Shown here: positions 34,774 through 44,359 of the stretch, piece by piece | Layout: every line of letters begins with the position of its first letter | How positions within the stretch are numbered: the first letter of the stretch is position 1 | DNA from: Schistocerca nitens | Taxonomy: Eukaryota > Arthropoda > Insecta > Orthoptera > Acrididae | Length of the DNA: 64,000 nucleotides | Direction of reading: 5' to 3' | Assembly: GCF_023898315.1 (NCBI RefSeq) | Contig: NC_064622.1 | Location: 359,271,234 to 359,335,233 of the forward strand | Program-made: the position numbers and the translations under genes | The notes under the pieces: model-generated | What the model was told of the DNA's origin: nothing | Databases searched by the model: none | What the model saw: the letters and a program-made list of their open reading frames with translations, nothing else

Positions 34774-35346
34774 TGAAACGTTCCCTTAGAACAATTATAC
34801 ATGACTGTGCTTAAACTGACACACAATATTTTTTAGCGCAACGCAATCTGACTTTTAATAATCCCTACAAAAGAATGGCCCTGACTAACATTAACCTATA
34901 CCTTTCACAAATCACTTACCTCACAAAAATTTTCGTTACTCGAACTACTGCAATACAGCGAGCGCCACTACAGCCAGCTAAATAAAAGATTCAAACTACG
35001 GAAGGCACTAACTACTAATAGGCATAGTTAGCAAATGAAAGAATTTGATAGAGAACAAACAATGTATTTACCTCAATAGTGTTCAAAAGTCATAATGTAT
35101 ATAGCAGTTCATGACATCCAGTCTTACAAATTTCAAAACTCCGCCTTCTCTCTCCCCATATCCACCACTGCTGGCGGCTCACCTCCAACTGCCGAACGCT
35201 ATGCGCTGTTAACATCCAGCTGCCCAACACTACAATGGCAGACAACAACGCAAACTAGCCACAGAGTGCACACAGCACAGCCAGTGATTTTCATACAGAG
35301 CGCTACGTGGCGTTGCCAATAAGAAAACATAAACAGCCTACTTACA
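34774..35346 (-). repeat. 5' LTR (573 bp)
   Basis: The minus-strand 5' LTR, pair of 27124-27714. It would hold the element's RNA polymerase II promoter. The interior next to it (minus strand from 34773) begins TATGTCGACCCTTAGCCGAG; a primer-binding site starting TGG, complementary to a tRNA CCA end, is not at the usual place. Confidence 0.95.
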
Positions 35347-35350
35347 GTAT

Positions 35351-35381
35351 GGTTAGGTTAGGTTAGGTTAGGTTAGGTTAG
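35351..35381. repeat. Short insect-telomere-type repeat, (GGTTA)6
   Basis: Six perfect GGTTA units, i.e. the arthropod telomere motif TTAGG, start directly after the LTR element's target duplication and end 10 bp before a SINE. It is too short to be a telomere here. Confidence 0.9.
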
Positions 35382-35597
35382 AACTTGTCGGGCCGGCCGC
35401 GGTGGTCTAGCGGTTCTAGGCGCTCAGTCCGGAACCGCGCGACTGCTACGGTCGCAGGTTCGAATCCTGCCTCGGGCATGGATGTGTGTGATGTCCTTAG
35501 GATGTCCTTAGGTTTAAGTAGTTCTAAGTTCTAGGGGACTGATGACCACAGATGTTAAGTCCCATAGTGCTCAGAGCCATTTTTTATAACTTGTCGG
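35382..35597 (+). mobile_element. SINE family A copy with 10-bp target duplication
   Basis: Body 35392-35587, with a well-kept tRNA-like head: A-box TGGTCTAGCGG at 35403-35413, B-box GGTTCGAATCC at 35457-35467. The middle carries a local duplication of GATGTCCTTAG. Perfect flanking repeats AACTTGTCGG lie at 35382-35391 and 35588-35597. The tail is GAGCCATT plus a T run, not poly(A). Confidence 0.94.
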
Positions 35598-36039
35598 AGA
35601 AAAGAGAGACATATTTTTGGGGAATTTTGTAGTTTTGTACATAATTCAGTACAGTTTATGGAGAGAACAAAATAGCGGTCGTTATAATGTGCTTAAAATT
35701 AGTTGCGACTTTTGACATTTGGCTGACCGGAGGGAAACGGGACGCTCTTGCCCGCGTAACACCATTGGCCACCTGCGGTTCTGCTGGTAAAGCGCCCCTG
35801 TTGCCACACCATGAATAAACAGTACCATGCGGTGTCATGCAATAGATGCATTAATGTTCGTCAGCTGTCATTGTAAAGTCGTATGTTCTGGCATTGAAGT
35901 GCCTGTAGTCGTCAGGTATTGTGAACAAGTGTTTTGTGTTGGCATTGCATTACCAACAACAGTACAGTACATCTGAATGCGTGATTTGCAAAAAGAGTGT
36001 CGTCCAAGGACACATTCACCGGTTGGGGTGATAACGTTT

Positions 36040-36440
36040 TGCTGCAAAACATACCTCGGAATTCGACAATAGTAATGGAAGAAATGCCATACCACTTTGT
36101 TGTGATGCATAAAGCTCCAACAACGCAGTGGAGGAATGCGGGTATTTCGCAAAGAAATGTCCCACGAGATAAAGTTGAACCTAGAATGTATAAGGTGAAG
36201 TTAATGGAACTTGTACTATTGTAAAAACCAAAACTTCACGCTACCAGGTTGACGAACAGACTAACGACAAAGGACATAGTTTACTAAGGCTTCCTCCGTA
36301 TTATGCTTCTTTAAATTCGACTGAGGGTATATGGGCCTGGGTGAAAAGTAATGTGACAAAAAATAGCAAGAAGTTTACGCTCACTGAGGCTGGAATGCTG
36401 ACAGAAGCCACTGAAAATTTTACACGTCAGGACTGCTTTT
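36040..36440 (+). pseudogene. DDE transposase C-terminal fragment, Tc1/IS630-like
   Basis: The frame around 36075 reads MEEMPYHFVVMHKAPTTQWR and NVPRDKVEPRMYKVKLMELV, matching a DDE_3-type region (family pattern DNAxYHS...PTxxWRKxDI...KxELLEL). The frame from 36287 reads RLPPYYASLNSTEGIWAWVK and continues to a TGA near 36440, matching RLPPYHCxLNPIExIWAxVK. The catalytic Asp of DNAxYH is Glu or lost. A frameshift separates the two pieces. No ends were identified. Confidence 0.68.
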
Positions 36441-36633
36441 GAGTTGTCAGCCGTACCAAAAAGATAGTTGAGGAGAGAGTTTTGAAGAATATGTAGCTTC
36501 TGTTGTTGCCATGTTAAAATCTGCTTCTTTTGTCGAAACATACCAGATCTTGGAAAAATTCATCTCTCTAACATTCTAATGCAGTTGAAATTGCGACAAT
36601 ATCCTGAAACAGTGCATTATTAAACTAACAACT

Positions 36634-36866
36634 GAGTCAAGTAAAGCTGGCGCCGGTGGCCGAGCGGTTCTGGGCGCTTCAGTCCGGAACCACGCGGCTG
36701 CTACTGTCGCAGGTTCGAATCCTGCCTCGGGCATGGATGTGTGTGATGTCCTTAGGTTAGTTAGGTTTGAGTAGTTCTAAGCCTAGGGGACTGATGACCT
36801 CAGATGTTAAGTCCCATAGTGCTTAGAGCCATTTGAAGCATTTTTTTTTTTTAGTCGAGTCAGGTC
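36634..36866 (+). mobile_element. SINE family A copy
   Basis: Body from about 36646 (GCTGGCGCCGGTGGCCGAGC) to the T run ending 36852, with B-box at 36712-36722 and the family's GGACTGATGACCTCAGATGT module. The flanks GAGTCAAGT (36634-36642) and GAGTCAGGT (36857-36865) look like a target duplication with one mismatch. Confidence 0.88.
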
Positions 36867-36893
36867 AGTAGTTTATGAAGTGGCCCATTCTCA

Positions 36894-36894
<1 letters not shown>

Positions 36895-36962
<68 letters not shown>
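36895..36962. repeat. (TA)n microsatellite
   Basis: About 34 uninterrupted TA dinucleotides. The length makes it a likely polymorphic site and a cruciform-prone one. Confidence 0.95.
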
Positions 36963-36966
<4 letters not shown>

Positions 36967-37115
36967 GTGTAGCTTCTTCACTTACATCGTTACAAAACCG
37001 AAAGCAGTTACCGTTCCACCAGCTTTCGATGGCCCTCAATAATTACGTTATTTCTTTGAAAAAATCTGTAGTTGCTTGGATATCGCAGTAAATATGGAAG
37101 TTTAGCGTATTAATT

Positions 37116-37315
37116 TTATGGCAAAACATTCTCGTATTTTTGCAGTATCATTTGCCAAAATCTTGTTTCGATATCTCAAACTTTTTGCGAAATAAGAGGA
37201 ATTTATGACTATATCTTATGACAAAACATTCTCGTATTTTTGCAGTATCATTTGCCAAAATCTTGTTTCGATATCTCAAACTGTTTGCGAAATAAGAGGA
37301 ATTTATGACTATTTC
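37116..37315. repeat. 100-bp tandem duplication
   Basis: Two adjacent copies of a 100-bp unit containing AAAACATTCTCGTATTTTTG and AATAAGAGGAATTTATGACT. I see only about three to five differences between copies, so the duplication is recent. It codes for nothing. Confidence 0.9.
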
Positions 37316-37359
37316 ATTCTATTTTTTTCACTGACGCACCATGTCGTGAACGAGCGCTT

Positions 37360-37550
37360 TACATACATTCCAAATGGTTCAAATGACTCTAAGCACAATG
37401 GGACTTACCATCTGAGGTCATCAGTCCCCTAGACTTAGAACTACTTAAACCTAACTAACCTAAGGACATCACACACTTCTAAGCCTGAGGCAGGATTCGA
37501 ACCTGAAGCGCCTAGAGCCGCTCGGTCACCGCGGCCGGCTACATACATTC
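37360..37550 (-). mobile_element. SINE family A copy lacking part of its head
   Basis: Minus-strand copy, body 37371-37539. After the B-box complement GGATTCGAACC the sequence jumps directly to AAGCGCCTAGAGCCGCTCGG, so about 30 bp of the tRNA-like anticodon region is missing. Perfect 11-bp flanking repeats TACATACATTC lie at 37360-37370 and 37540-37550. Confidence 0.92.
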
Positions 37551-38285
37551 AATTTTCTCGAGATTGGAAACAGTGATATCGCTCCAAGTTTAAAGAATGT
37601 GTGCAATATACTGTCTTCATTTAATACGCAGCAATATGTAACACGCACCGAACACAAATTCATAGCGACACCTATTTTTAACTGCAAACTAAGAATTTCT
37701 AGCAGTAGTTACCTACTAATGAAATAGCACAATAACTATGGCCATTAAGGAAACGATAGTTTCATCATGAAGCTAACTAATTAAACTTTAAGATGGGCGA
37801 GAATGAGAGTGTATTACCGATTGGTTTCCTTAAAAAGCGTTTGAGAAATCGCACGCAGTCAAGCGCCTAGCACATGCTGGCAACTACGCCTCTCCCCACT
37901 CGCTCCGTACCGAACTGTCAAAAGTCGCAACTTATTTTAAACGCACTATAGTCTCAGTTTCCCATTTTTACGTGTGGGAGTGCCCTTGGTTTTTAATTTA
38001 TTTTTTCGGACAAAGGTACATGATCCGTAACATATGTATTCTTTAACGGAATAACTTGCGCGCTGAAAATCAAACATTCTTAAGTTACACACACACACCG
38101 ACTTACGCTTGTTATACGCTTCTTTGTTCGCTTGTAGCCAAGCTTATTTGATTTCATCACTTTCCCAGTCAACGGTTCTGGTCTGGGAGGCGATAGTTCC
38201 TTCGCGGGCTACATTTTTCTGGTAATTTTCTTTTCTGTGCAACACGACACTTAACACGATAGCAGATTCTTGCACGGTAAATAAC
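37551..38285. other. Intergenic stretch
   Basis: No supported gene. Contains a short CA run near 38090. Confidence 0.4.
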
Positions 38286-38294
38286 GACCTCCAA

Positions 38295-38511
38295 AAATGG
38301 TGGTGGTGGCAAGTTCCTATGGGACCAAACTGCTGAGGCCATCGGTCCCTAGGCTTACACACTACTTAATCTAACTTAAACTAACTTACGCTAAGTACAA
38401 CACACACACACACACCCATGCCCGAGGGAGGACTCGAACCTCTGACTGAGGAAGCCGCGCGAACCGTAGCAAGACGCCTGCAGCCGCGCGGTCTACCCCG
38501 CGCAGTAACCA
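38295..38511 (-). mobile_element. SINE family B copy
   Basis: Minus-strand copy. The tail side at the left begins GGTGGTGGCAAGTTCCTATG; the shared middle GGACCAAACTGCTGAGGCCA and TCGGTCCCTAGGCTTACACA follows, then a CA run, CCCGAGGGAGGACTCGAACC (B-box complement) and the tRNA-like head ending near 38505. It is separated by about 15 bp from a family A copy inserted next to it. Confidence 0.85.
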
Positions 38512-38738
38512 CCAACAAACACAAAAAAATGGTTCAAATGGCTCTGAGCACTATGGGACTTAACTGCGGAGGTCATCAATCCCCTAGAATTTAGAACTAC
38601 TTAAACCTAACTAACCTAAGGACATCACACACATCCATACCCGAGGCAGGATTCGAACCTGCGACCGTAGCGGTCGCGCGATTCCAGACTGCAGCGCCTA
38701 GAACCTCTCGGCCACTTCGGCCGGCCAACAAACACAAA
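38512..38738 (-). mobile_element. SINE family A copy with 14-bp target duplication
   Basis: Minus-strand body at 38526-38724, starting with an A run then ATGGTTCAAATGGCTCTGAG, with GGATTCGAACCTGCGACCGT and ending CTTCGGCCGG. Perfect 14-bp repeats CCAACAAACACAAA lie at 38512-38525 and 38725-38738. Confidence 0.93.
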
Positions 38739-39148
38739 CTGCTGTTCCATGGAAAGGATTAAATTCAGGTAGTACTACCTACGAACATAATCACTTGACT
38801 AGAATAGAAATGAGGCGCTGTGAATCATAAAGGCCAAAAGCACACCGTCATCGATCCCTCATTTATAAATGAATATCAAAGAAACAAGTGAGACAGATTT
38901 TCGTGAATATTCATATATATAATGGGGGCCTACAATACAGATAAACGTGACCCACCATAAGATGAACAGATATCAGAAGCATGAGTAATTGCTACAGTCT
39001 CACAACCGAGGATGATGTACTTTATGATTCTTAACGTTTCAAATGGATTACTATATGATAAAATCCAAAACTTAATATACTATATCTCATTTAGAATCCC
39101 ACAAAATAGGTTTTTCTGTCAGTGTAACTTATAGTGATGTCCGATTTA
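38739..39148. other. Intergenic stretch
   Basis: No supported gene between the SINE and the foldback element. Confidence 0.4.
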
Positions 39149-40042
39149 CTATACAGGATGTAAATTTTAAGTTGACAAACCAGAATAACTGGAAAAAGAT
39201 GCTCCACAAGAAAAAATGTGAAGAATCTAAAGTTGATTATTTTAGAGAGGGACATCTGCTGGTGCTAACATTAGCCTGCCACCCCAGCCCCCTGGGGGTA
39301 GGGCGGGAGGCAACTTCAAAATTTTTTATTGCAGAATCAGATTATATATAAAAAACTGCGTACATTTTGTCTGAAACATTTTTTTTTATTCTTGGTAGTT
39401 GGCGCTGTAATTCAGAAGAATCCATGTTCTCATTCTGCGTGGAGAATGGTTACAGATAAATAATAAATACTTATTTACTTCGTAAATTTTGATTCCCTAA
39501 AACTAAAACTCCCTGTCTCTCCCCATAGGGTTGGGTTTGAGAGAGAGGAATTAGAGTTTTACAAATGTTGACCCACGTATTAATTTTTTCCGCAGATTCT
39601 GTCAACATTTGTAAACCTCTAATTCCTCTCTCTCAAGCCCCACCCTAGTGGGACAGAAGGAGATTTTTTGTTTTAGCGAATCAAAATTTACGAAGTAAAT
39701 AAGTATTTTTTATGTATCCGTAAATTTTCCACGCAAAAATGAGAACATTGGATTTTCTTGAATTACAGCGCCAACTAACAAGGATCAAAACAAAAGTTTA
39801 AGACAAAATGTACGTAGTTTTTTTATGTAGAATCTGATTCTGCAATAAAAATGGGGGTTCCCATTTGAAATTTTAAAGTTGACTCCCGCCCCACCCCCAT
39901 GGGGCTGGGGTGGCGGGCTAATTTTAGCACCAGCAGATGCCCCCTCGAAAATAATCAACTCTGGATTCTACACATTTTTTCTTGTGAAGCTTATTTTTCG
40001 AGTTATTCTGATGTGTAAACTTAAAATTTACACCCTGTATAG
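39149..40042. mobile_element. Foldback element, 894 bp, nearly one inverted repeat
   Basis: The left arm (39149-39571) and right arm (39600-40042) are inverted copies of each other around a spacer of about 28 bp. The ends read CTATACAGGATGTAAATTTT and AAAATTTACACCCTGTATAG. Matching inner blocks include AGTTGGCGCTGTAATTCA, TACTTATTTACTTCGTAAAT and GAGAGAGGAATTAGAG with their complements. The arms look roughly 85% alike, with a 20-bp local palindrome extra in the right arm near 39850-39872. No coding capacity, so it is non-autonomous. The TATACAGGGTG-type end is common among insect DNA transposons; the superfamily is not assigned. Confidence 0.93.
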
Positions 40043-41300
40043 TGAGTGAACTGGCATATCTGAGGAGTCTGCTACCGTATAGTGGGATTTATGCTAAGCG
40101 AACGGGGATAAAAGTGTGCTGCAATGTGCTACTACCTGGTGGTACTGAAGTAAATTTGTAGTTGAGTGATAAGGAATAGCTGAGCACACCGTGAACCGTG
40201 TACATTGTTTATCAAATCTGTACGTATTTGGCCTATGAGGCAATTACGTCACGCCAGTTGCGCATGCACAAAAGCTCCTTAAAACGTGCGCAACTGAAGA
40301 TGTGCTCGCGATCCTGATGCCAAGTTTCACGGAGTCAAGAGGAGCAGCAATGCAGCATAGTGCAGTAGATTTAATGGTTTGTATTTCAGATTACAGTATC
40401 TACATTACGTTTAACAGCATTGAAGGAAAAAGTTAGGGTTCACGTGCTCTTGTTCACTTGCTCAACAGCCACCACTGTTCGGAAAATTTACTGAAAGTTT
40501 TATCATAACTTTTTGTTACATCCTGTACATGTACAGACAGACGGAAGATAAGGGTGCTAGTGATTTCGTGTAATAATCATATTGCTAAAGCCGTCGGCAC
40601 ACGGAACGAGCTGTCGAACTTCAACGTTGAGCTGCGTTCAACGTGCTGCTGAACGCTCAGAAATGATGCGACTTGTGCATCCGGTACGTGGGTCCCAACG
40701 TGGTATACGCCATCACAACGCATTCCAACGGCAGTTGCGCGATATTTCTAGTTCATAAATCACACTGTTTACTAAACGGGCGCGCGTAGAATCCCCACGT
40801 CAGCTCTATTAAAACGCACATTTCCTCTATGTTCGCGAAAAGGAAAGTACCATGACCAATCAATAAGGACACAGGCTTATAATAGTTCCATTACAAATAG
40901 CGCGATACAAATTTGCAATACTTGTCGACATAAGATAAACATTATTTCATCATTCTTACATTTTAGTAAAACCCCAAGGTCAGTCTTACTTGATCACTGT
41001 TCCTACCCAGTGGCAGAATCTTTGCAGCATGTGAATTACGAAGCGTAAAAGAAAAATGAGCAAAATATCTTTATACAAGTAGCGCAAGCTGTCCTGTGGA
41101 TTAAGCCAATCGAACAAACTCACTCCTCCAAAAAAGGTGAACTTATGTTTACATAACATCAAATTTTATAGTATATACTTATATTAAACTAATAAGAAAG
41201 TATCAGAACCTAATAAAAACGAAAATCTTAGGAAAAAAAAAACTCGAAAGTTTCGGAGCGCGAACCACCGCCCTAGGTTTCAATCTTTATGCCGATAAAT
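40043..41300. other. Intergenic stretch
   Basis: No gene supported. About 40590-40760 (from GTCGGCACACGG through TTCAACGTTGAGCTGCGTTC) has a composition unlike its AT-rich surroundings and reads like a dispersed repeat, but no ends or protein were found. Confidence 0.35.
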
Positions 41301-41309
41301 GACGCTACT

Positions 41310-41482
41310 CACTAAGCCTTTTTTTCAGTTTTGTTCGGTACTGTTCGTTGCGTTTGGTTTGCTCTGGGCGTACGTCACAAGACATATGTTGAAATTGATC
41401 GCTGGTTCCTTTACTCAGTTTTTTTTATTACAGAAGGCGAGCAGCCTTCTAACCGAACACGCTGAGCTACCGTGCCGGCTGT
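41310..41482 (-). mobile_element. SINE family C copy
   Basis: Minus strand, tRNA-like head at the right: the complement of GCCGGCACGGTAGCTCAGCG lies at about 41462-41482. Then comes the arm pair GAAGGC...GCCTTC, a T run complementing AATAAAAAAAACTGAGTAAA, and a tail to about 41310. Related copies are at 46213-46389 and 54959-55071. Confidence 0.8.
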
Positions 41483-42055
41483 GCTAAAACTGCAACATAC
41501 TGCTGATAACCAATCATACGGTATTATCACTTGCTGAAAACTTTAATAGTATATATGTTACTGATTTAATTATAACAAATTGTACCAAGAACGATGGGTT
41601 TTTGGCGGATCTTCAGCGTGTCGCTGCCTTCAAATAGCATACTCTCATAATACGCAAGTTACAATAATTATTTTGCCACGAATATGATGTTTCTCATTAT
41701 TTTATTGGAACGAATCTAACAACGGGTTCTCCAGTGATTCTCAATTTGCCGGTGCTCAGAAACGGCATATATACGTATAGGCTTGAAATGATTGCCAATA
41801 TGGCGCCTCACAACTCTGTGCTGAAGGGAGATGGCGTGCATGTGACGTAGTTAGCGTTGTGCCATCTCATTGGTCAACGCTCAGACGCACGCTCAGAATA
41901 TCTGACATGCCAGATATTGCTCTGCACGTTCTTAAAGACTCCCACAAAGACCCTGTAACGTACCATATGATATCCAGCAGACATTTCCCAAAATCACGAG
42001 TAATACCAATGTCAAGTGTGTGTTAATCGAAAGATGCCGGTGAGCCTTAGAGTTG
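41483..42055. other. Intergenic stretch
   Basis: No supported gene. The composition shifts from AT-rich to GC-rich towards the right end. Confidence 0.4.
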
Positions 42056-42059
42056 ACGA

Positions 42060-42660
42060 CGCGAAGTGAACCCAGTAGAGCATATTTTGTGCTACGTTCC
42101 ACTCGCAGACGGGTCAGGAAGGACACAATTACCGCTAACCTCCCACTGATGCAGATAGCGCCGAGTCGGCGGCGCCTGTTTGCACAAGAGGCGCGCGCTA
42201 GCAGGCGCTGCGGGAGACAGTTGTACCAGGCGACTGTCAGGCGCACGTACGTAATCAAGTCGCAGATCACAATCGAACCGCGGCGTGTCCATTGTCGCGC
42301 GAGACGCGGCGCGGCTGGTGGTGCGGCGCCGAGCAACGCCAGCTCAATGGCGCATTGTCGCGCAGCCAACAATGAGCGCACGCCATTATGCCATTATGCC
42401 GGCCGCCCGGGCGCTCAGGAGCCGAGATTTATTGGCCGACGCGAATAATGCAGTCGGCCCGCGAGTTCCGGCGCGGGATCCCCGGAATAATGGATGCGGC
42501 ACACGCCGAGTCGCGATAGCGAAATTCAGAGACGGCGCTTACGCTAATCAGTGTTTGCTGGTCCCTGCCGTACCGCATGTGGGCCAGCTCCTCCGAGACT
42601 GCAACAGCGCGTATTTCACCGACGCAGATCGATGCGGAGGTACAAGAGCAAGTTCGTGTC
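42060..42660. promoter_or_regulatory. CpG-rich island of unknown role
   Basis: About 600 bp of high GC with very frequent CG dinucleotides, in contrast to the TE-derived AT-rich surroundings. It contains repeated short words: CATTGTCGCGC near 42291 and 42353, and several CATTATG / AATAATG words near 42381-42398, 42445 and 42487. Frames are open on both strands here simply because GC-rich DNA has few stops; none resembles a known protein. A CpG-rich regulatory region or 5' exon of a distant gene is possible, as is an unknown repeat. Confidence 0.45.
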
Positions 42661-42753
42661 AGTCATAGCGCCAGGTATAAACACACTGACAGGCGTGGAA
42701 AGTGTTAACGCCGAGCAGGAACAGTCCGATATTTGTGGAAATGTTATGAGTCA

Positions 42754-43999
42754 TTGTTGTTGTTGTTGTGGTCTTCAGTCCAGAGACTGGTTTGATGCAG
42801 CTCTCCATGCTACTCTATCCTGTGCAAGCTTCTTCATCTCCCAGTACCTACTGCAACCTACATCCTTCTGAATCTGTTTAATGTATTCATCTCTTGGTCT
42901 CCCTCTACGATTTTCACCCTCCATGCTGCCCTCCAGTACTAAATTGATGCCTCAGAATATGCCCTACCAACCGATCCCTTCTCCTAGTCAAGTTGTGCCA
43001 CAAATTTCTCTTCTCTCCAATTCTATTCAATACCTCCTCATTAGTTATGTGATCTACCCATCTAATCTTCGGCATTCTTCTGTAGCACCACATTTCGAAA
43101 GCTTCTATTATCTTCTTGTCCAAACTATTTATCGTCCATGTTTCACTTCCATACATGGCTACACTCCATACAAATACTTTCAGAAATGTCTTCCTGACAC
43201 TTAAATCTATACTTCATGTTAACAAATTTCTCTTCTTCAGAAACGCTTTCCTTGTGATTGCCAGTATACATTTTATATCCTATCTACTTCGACTATCATC
43301 AGTAATTTTGCTCCCCAAATAGCAAAACTCATTTACTATTTTAAGCATCTCATTTCCTAAACTAATTCGCGCAGCATCACCTGATTTAATTCGATTACAT
43401 TCCATTATCCTCGTTTTGCTTTTCTTGATGTTCATTTTATGTCCTCCTTTCAAGACAAAGTCCATTCCGTTCAGCTGCTCCTCGAGATCCTTTGCTGACT
43501 CTGACAGAATTACAATGTCATCGGCGAACCTCAAAGTTTTTATTTCTTCTCCGTGGATTTTAATTCCTACTCCGAATTTTTCTTTTGTTTCCTTTACTGC
43601 TTGCTCAATACACAGATTAAATAACATCGGGGAGAGGCTACAACCCTGTCTCACTCCCTTCCCAACCACTGCTTCTCTTTCATGCCCCTCGACTCTTATA
43701 ACTGCCATCTGGTTTCTGTACAAATTGTAAATAGCCTTTCGCTCCGTGTATTTTACCCCTGCCACCTTTAGAATTTGAAAGAGAGTATTCCAGTCAAAAT
43801 TGTCAAAAGCTTTCTCTAAGTCTACTAATGCTAGAAACGTAGGTTTGCCTTTCCTTAATCTGTATTCTAAGATAAGTCGTCGGGTCAGTATTGCCTCACG
43901 TGTTCCAACGTTTCTACAGAATCCAAACTGATCTTCCCCTAGGTCGGCTTCCTCCAATTTTTCCATTCGTTTGTAAAGAATTCGTGTTAGTATTTTGCA
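42754..43999 (-). mobile_element. RTE-type LINE, 5'-truncated copy
   Basis: Minus-strand copy of the same family as 22092-23322. The CAACAA tail lies at 42754-42769. The main frame (43966-43280) has EEADLGEDQFGFCRNVGTRE, LALVDLEKAFDNFDWNTLFQ, GKGVRQGCSLSPMLFNLCIE and LRFADDIVILSESAKDLEEQ, followed by KSKTRIMECNRIKSGDAARI; motifs A, B and the catalytic FADD are intact over about 228 codons. The C-terminal part (YGSETWTINSLDKKIIEAFE, WCYRRMPKIRWVDHITNEEV) is in another frame. Truncation at about 43999 falls just upstream of the RT fingers. Confidence 0.93.
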
Positions 44000-44221
44000 T
44001 TCATAACGGGTATTTATTTCATTTCATACGGAACTGATGTCCATCGTCAACATCAATGTGAGGTTTGACCACGACGCCAATATTGTCTTTATTGTTGCAT
44101 GGAAGCGAAGAACCTTCGAATGTCATCTTAGAATTTCTTGACTCAGCTAAAACACAAGCTGTGTCAGTTCATGAAGGTTACTGAGTCAAGGCTGGTATGG
44201 AAGCAGGCTGGTATGAAAGTA
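44000..44221. other. Short intergenic stretch
   Basis: Nothing recognised between the truncated LINE and the Tc1-like element. Confidence 0.4.
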
Positions 44222-44359
44222 TACAGTATCTGATCAAAAGTATTTGGGCACTTGTGTGTAATGTAGAACTGACCGCTGTATGTCACCAGAGACGGATTCG
44301 CCAGGGCAGAAGGAGGCGGGAAGTATAGTGTTGTCTGTAGAGTAGCAGTAACAGCAGAA

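Larger units (their letters stand above)
27120..35350 (-). mobile_element. Complete LTR retrotransposon with gag but no recognisable pol
   Basis: Two LTRs (27124-27714 and 34774-35346) flank 7,059 bp. A perfect 4-bp target duplication GTAT lies at 27120-27123 and 35347-35350. On the minus strand each LTR starts TGTAAGTAGG and ends ACGTTTCA, the canonical TG...CA. The LTRs differ by eight substitutions (six transitions) and one 18-bp duplication in the left copy, so the insertion is fairly recent. The only coding region of note is gag-like (34477 down to 32088). The remaining 4.3 kb before the 3' LTR shows no reverse transcriptase, RNase H or integrase. It therefore looks like a non-autonomous element mobilised by a relative's enzymes. 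Gypsy-like affinity is inferred from the gag and the 4-bp duplication. Confidence 0.93.

Noticed and set aside
35351-35381. A chromosome end
   Set aside because: Only six units, with ordinary repeat-rich sequence on both sides.
42053-42668. Overlapping open frames of over 100 codons on both strands as host genes
   Set aside because: Open only because of high GC; composition-driven Arg/Ala-rich translations with no recognisable domain.
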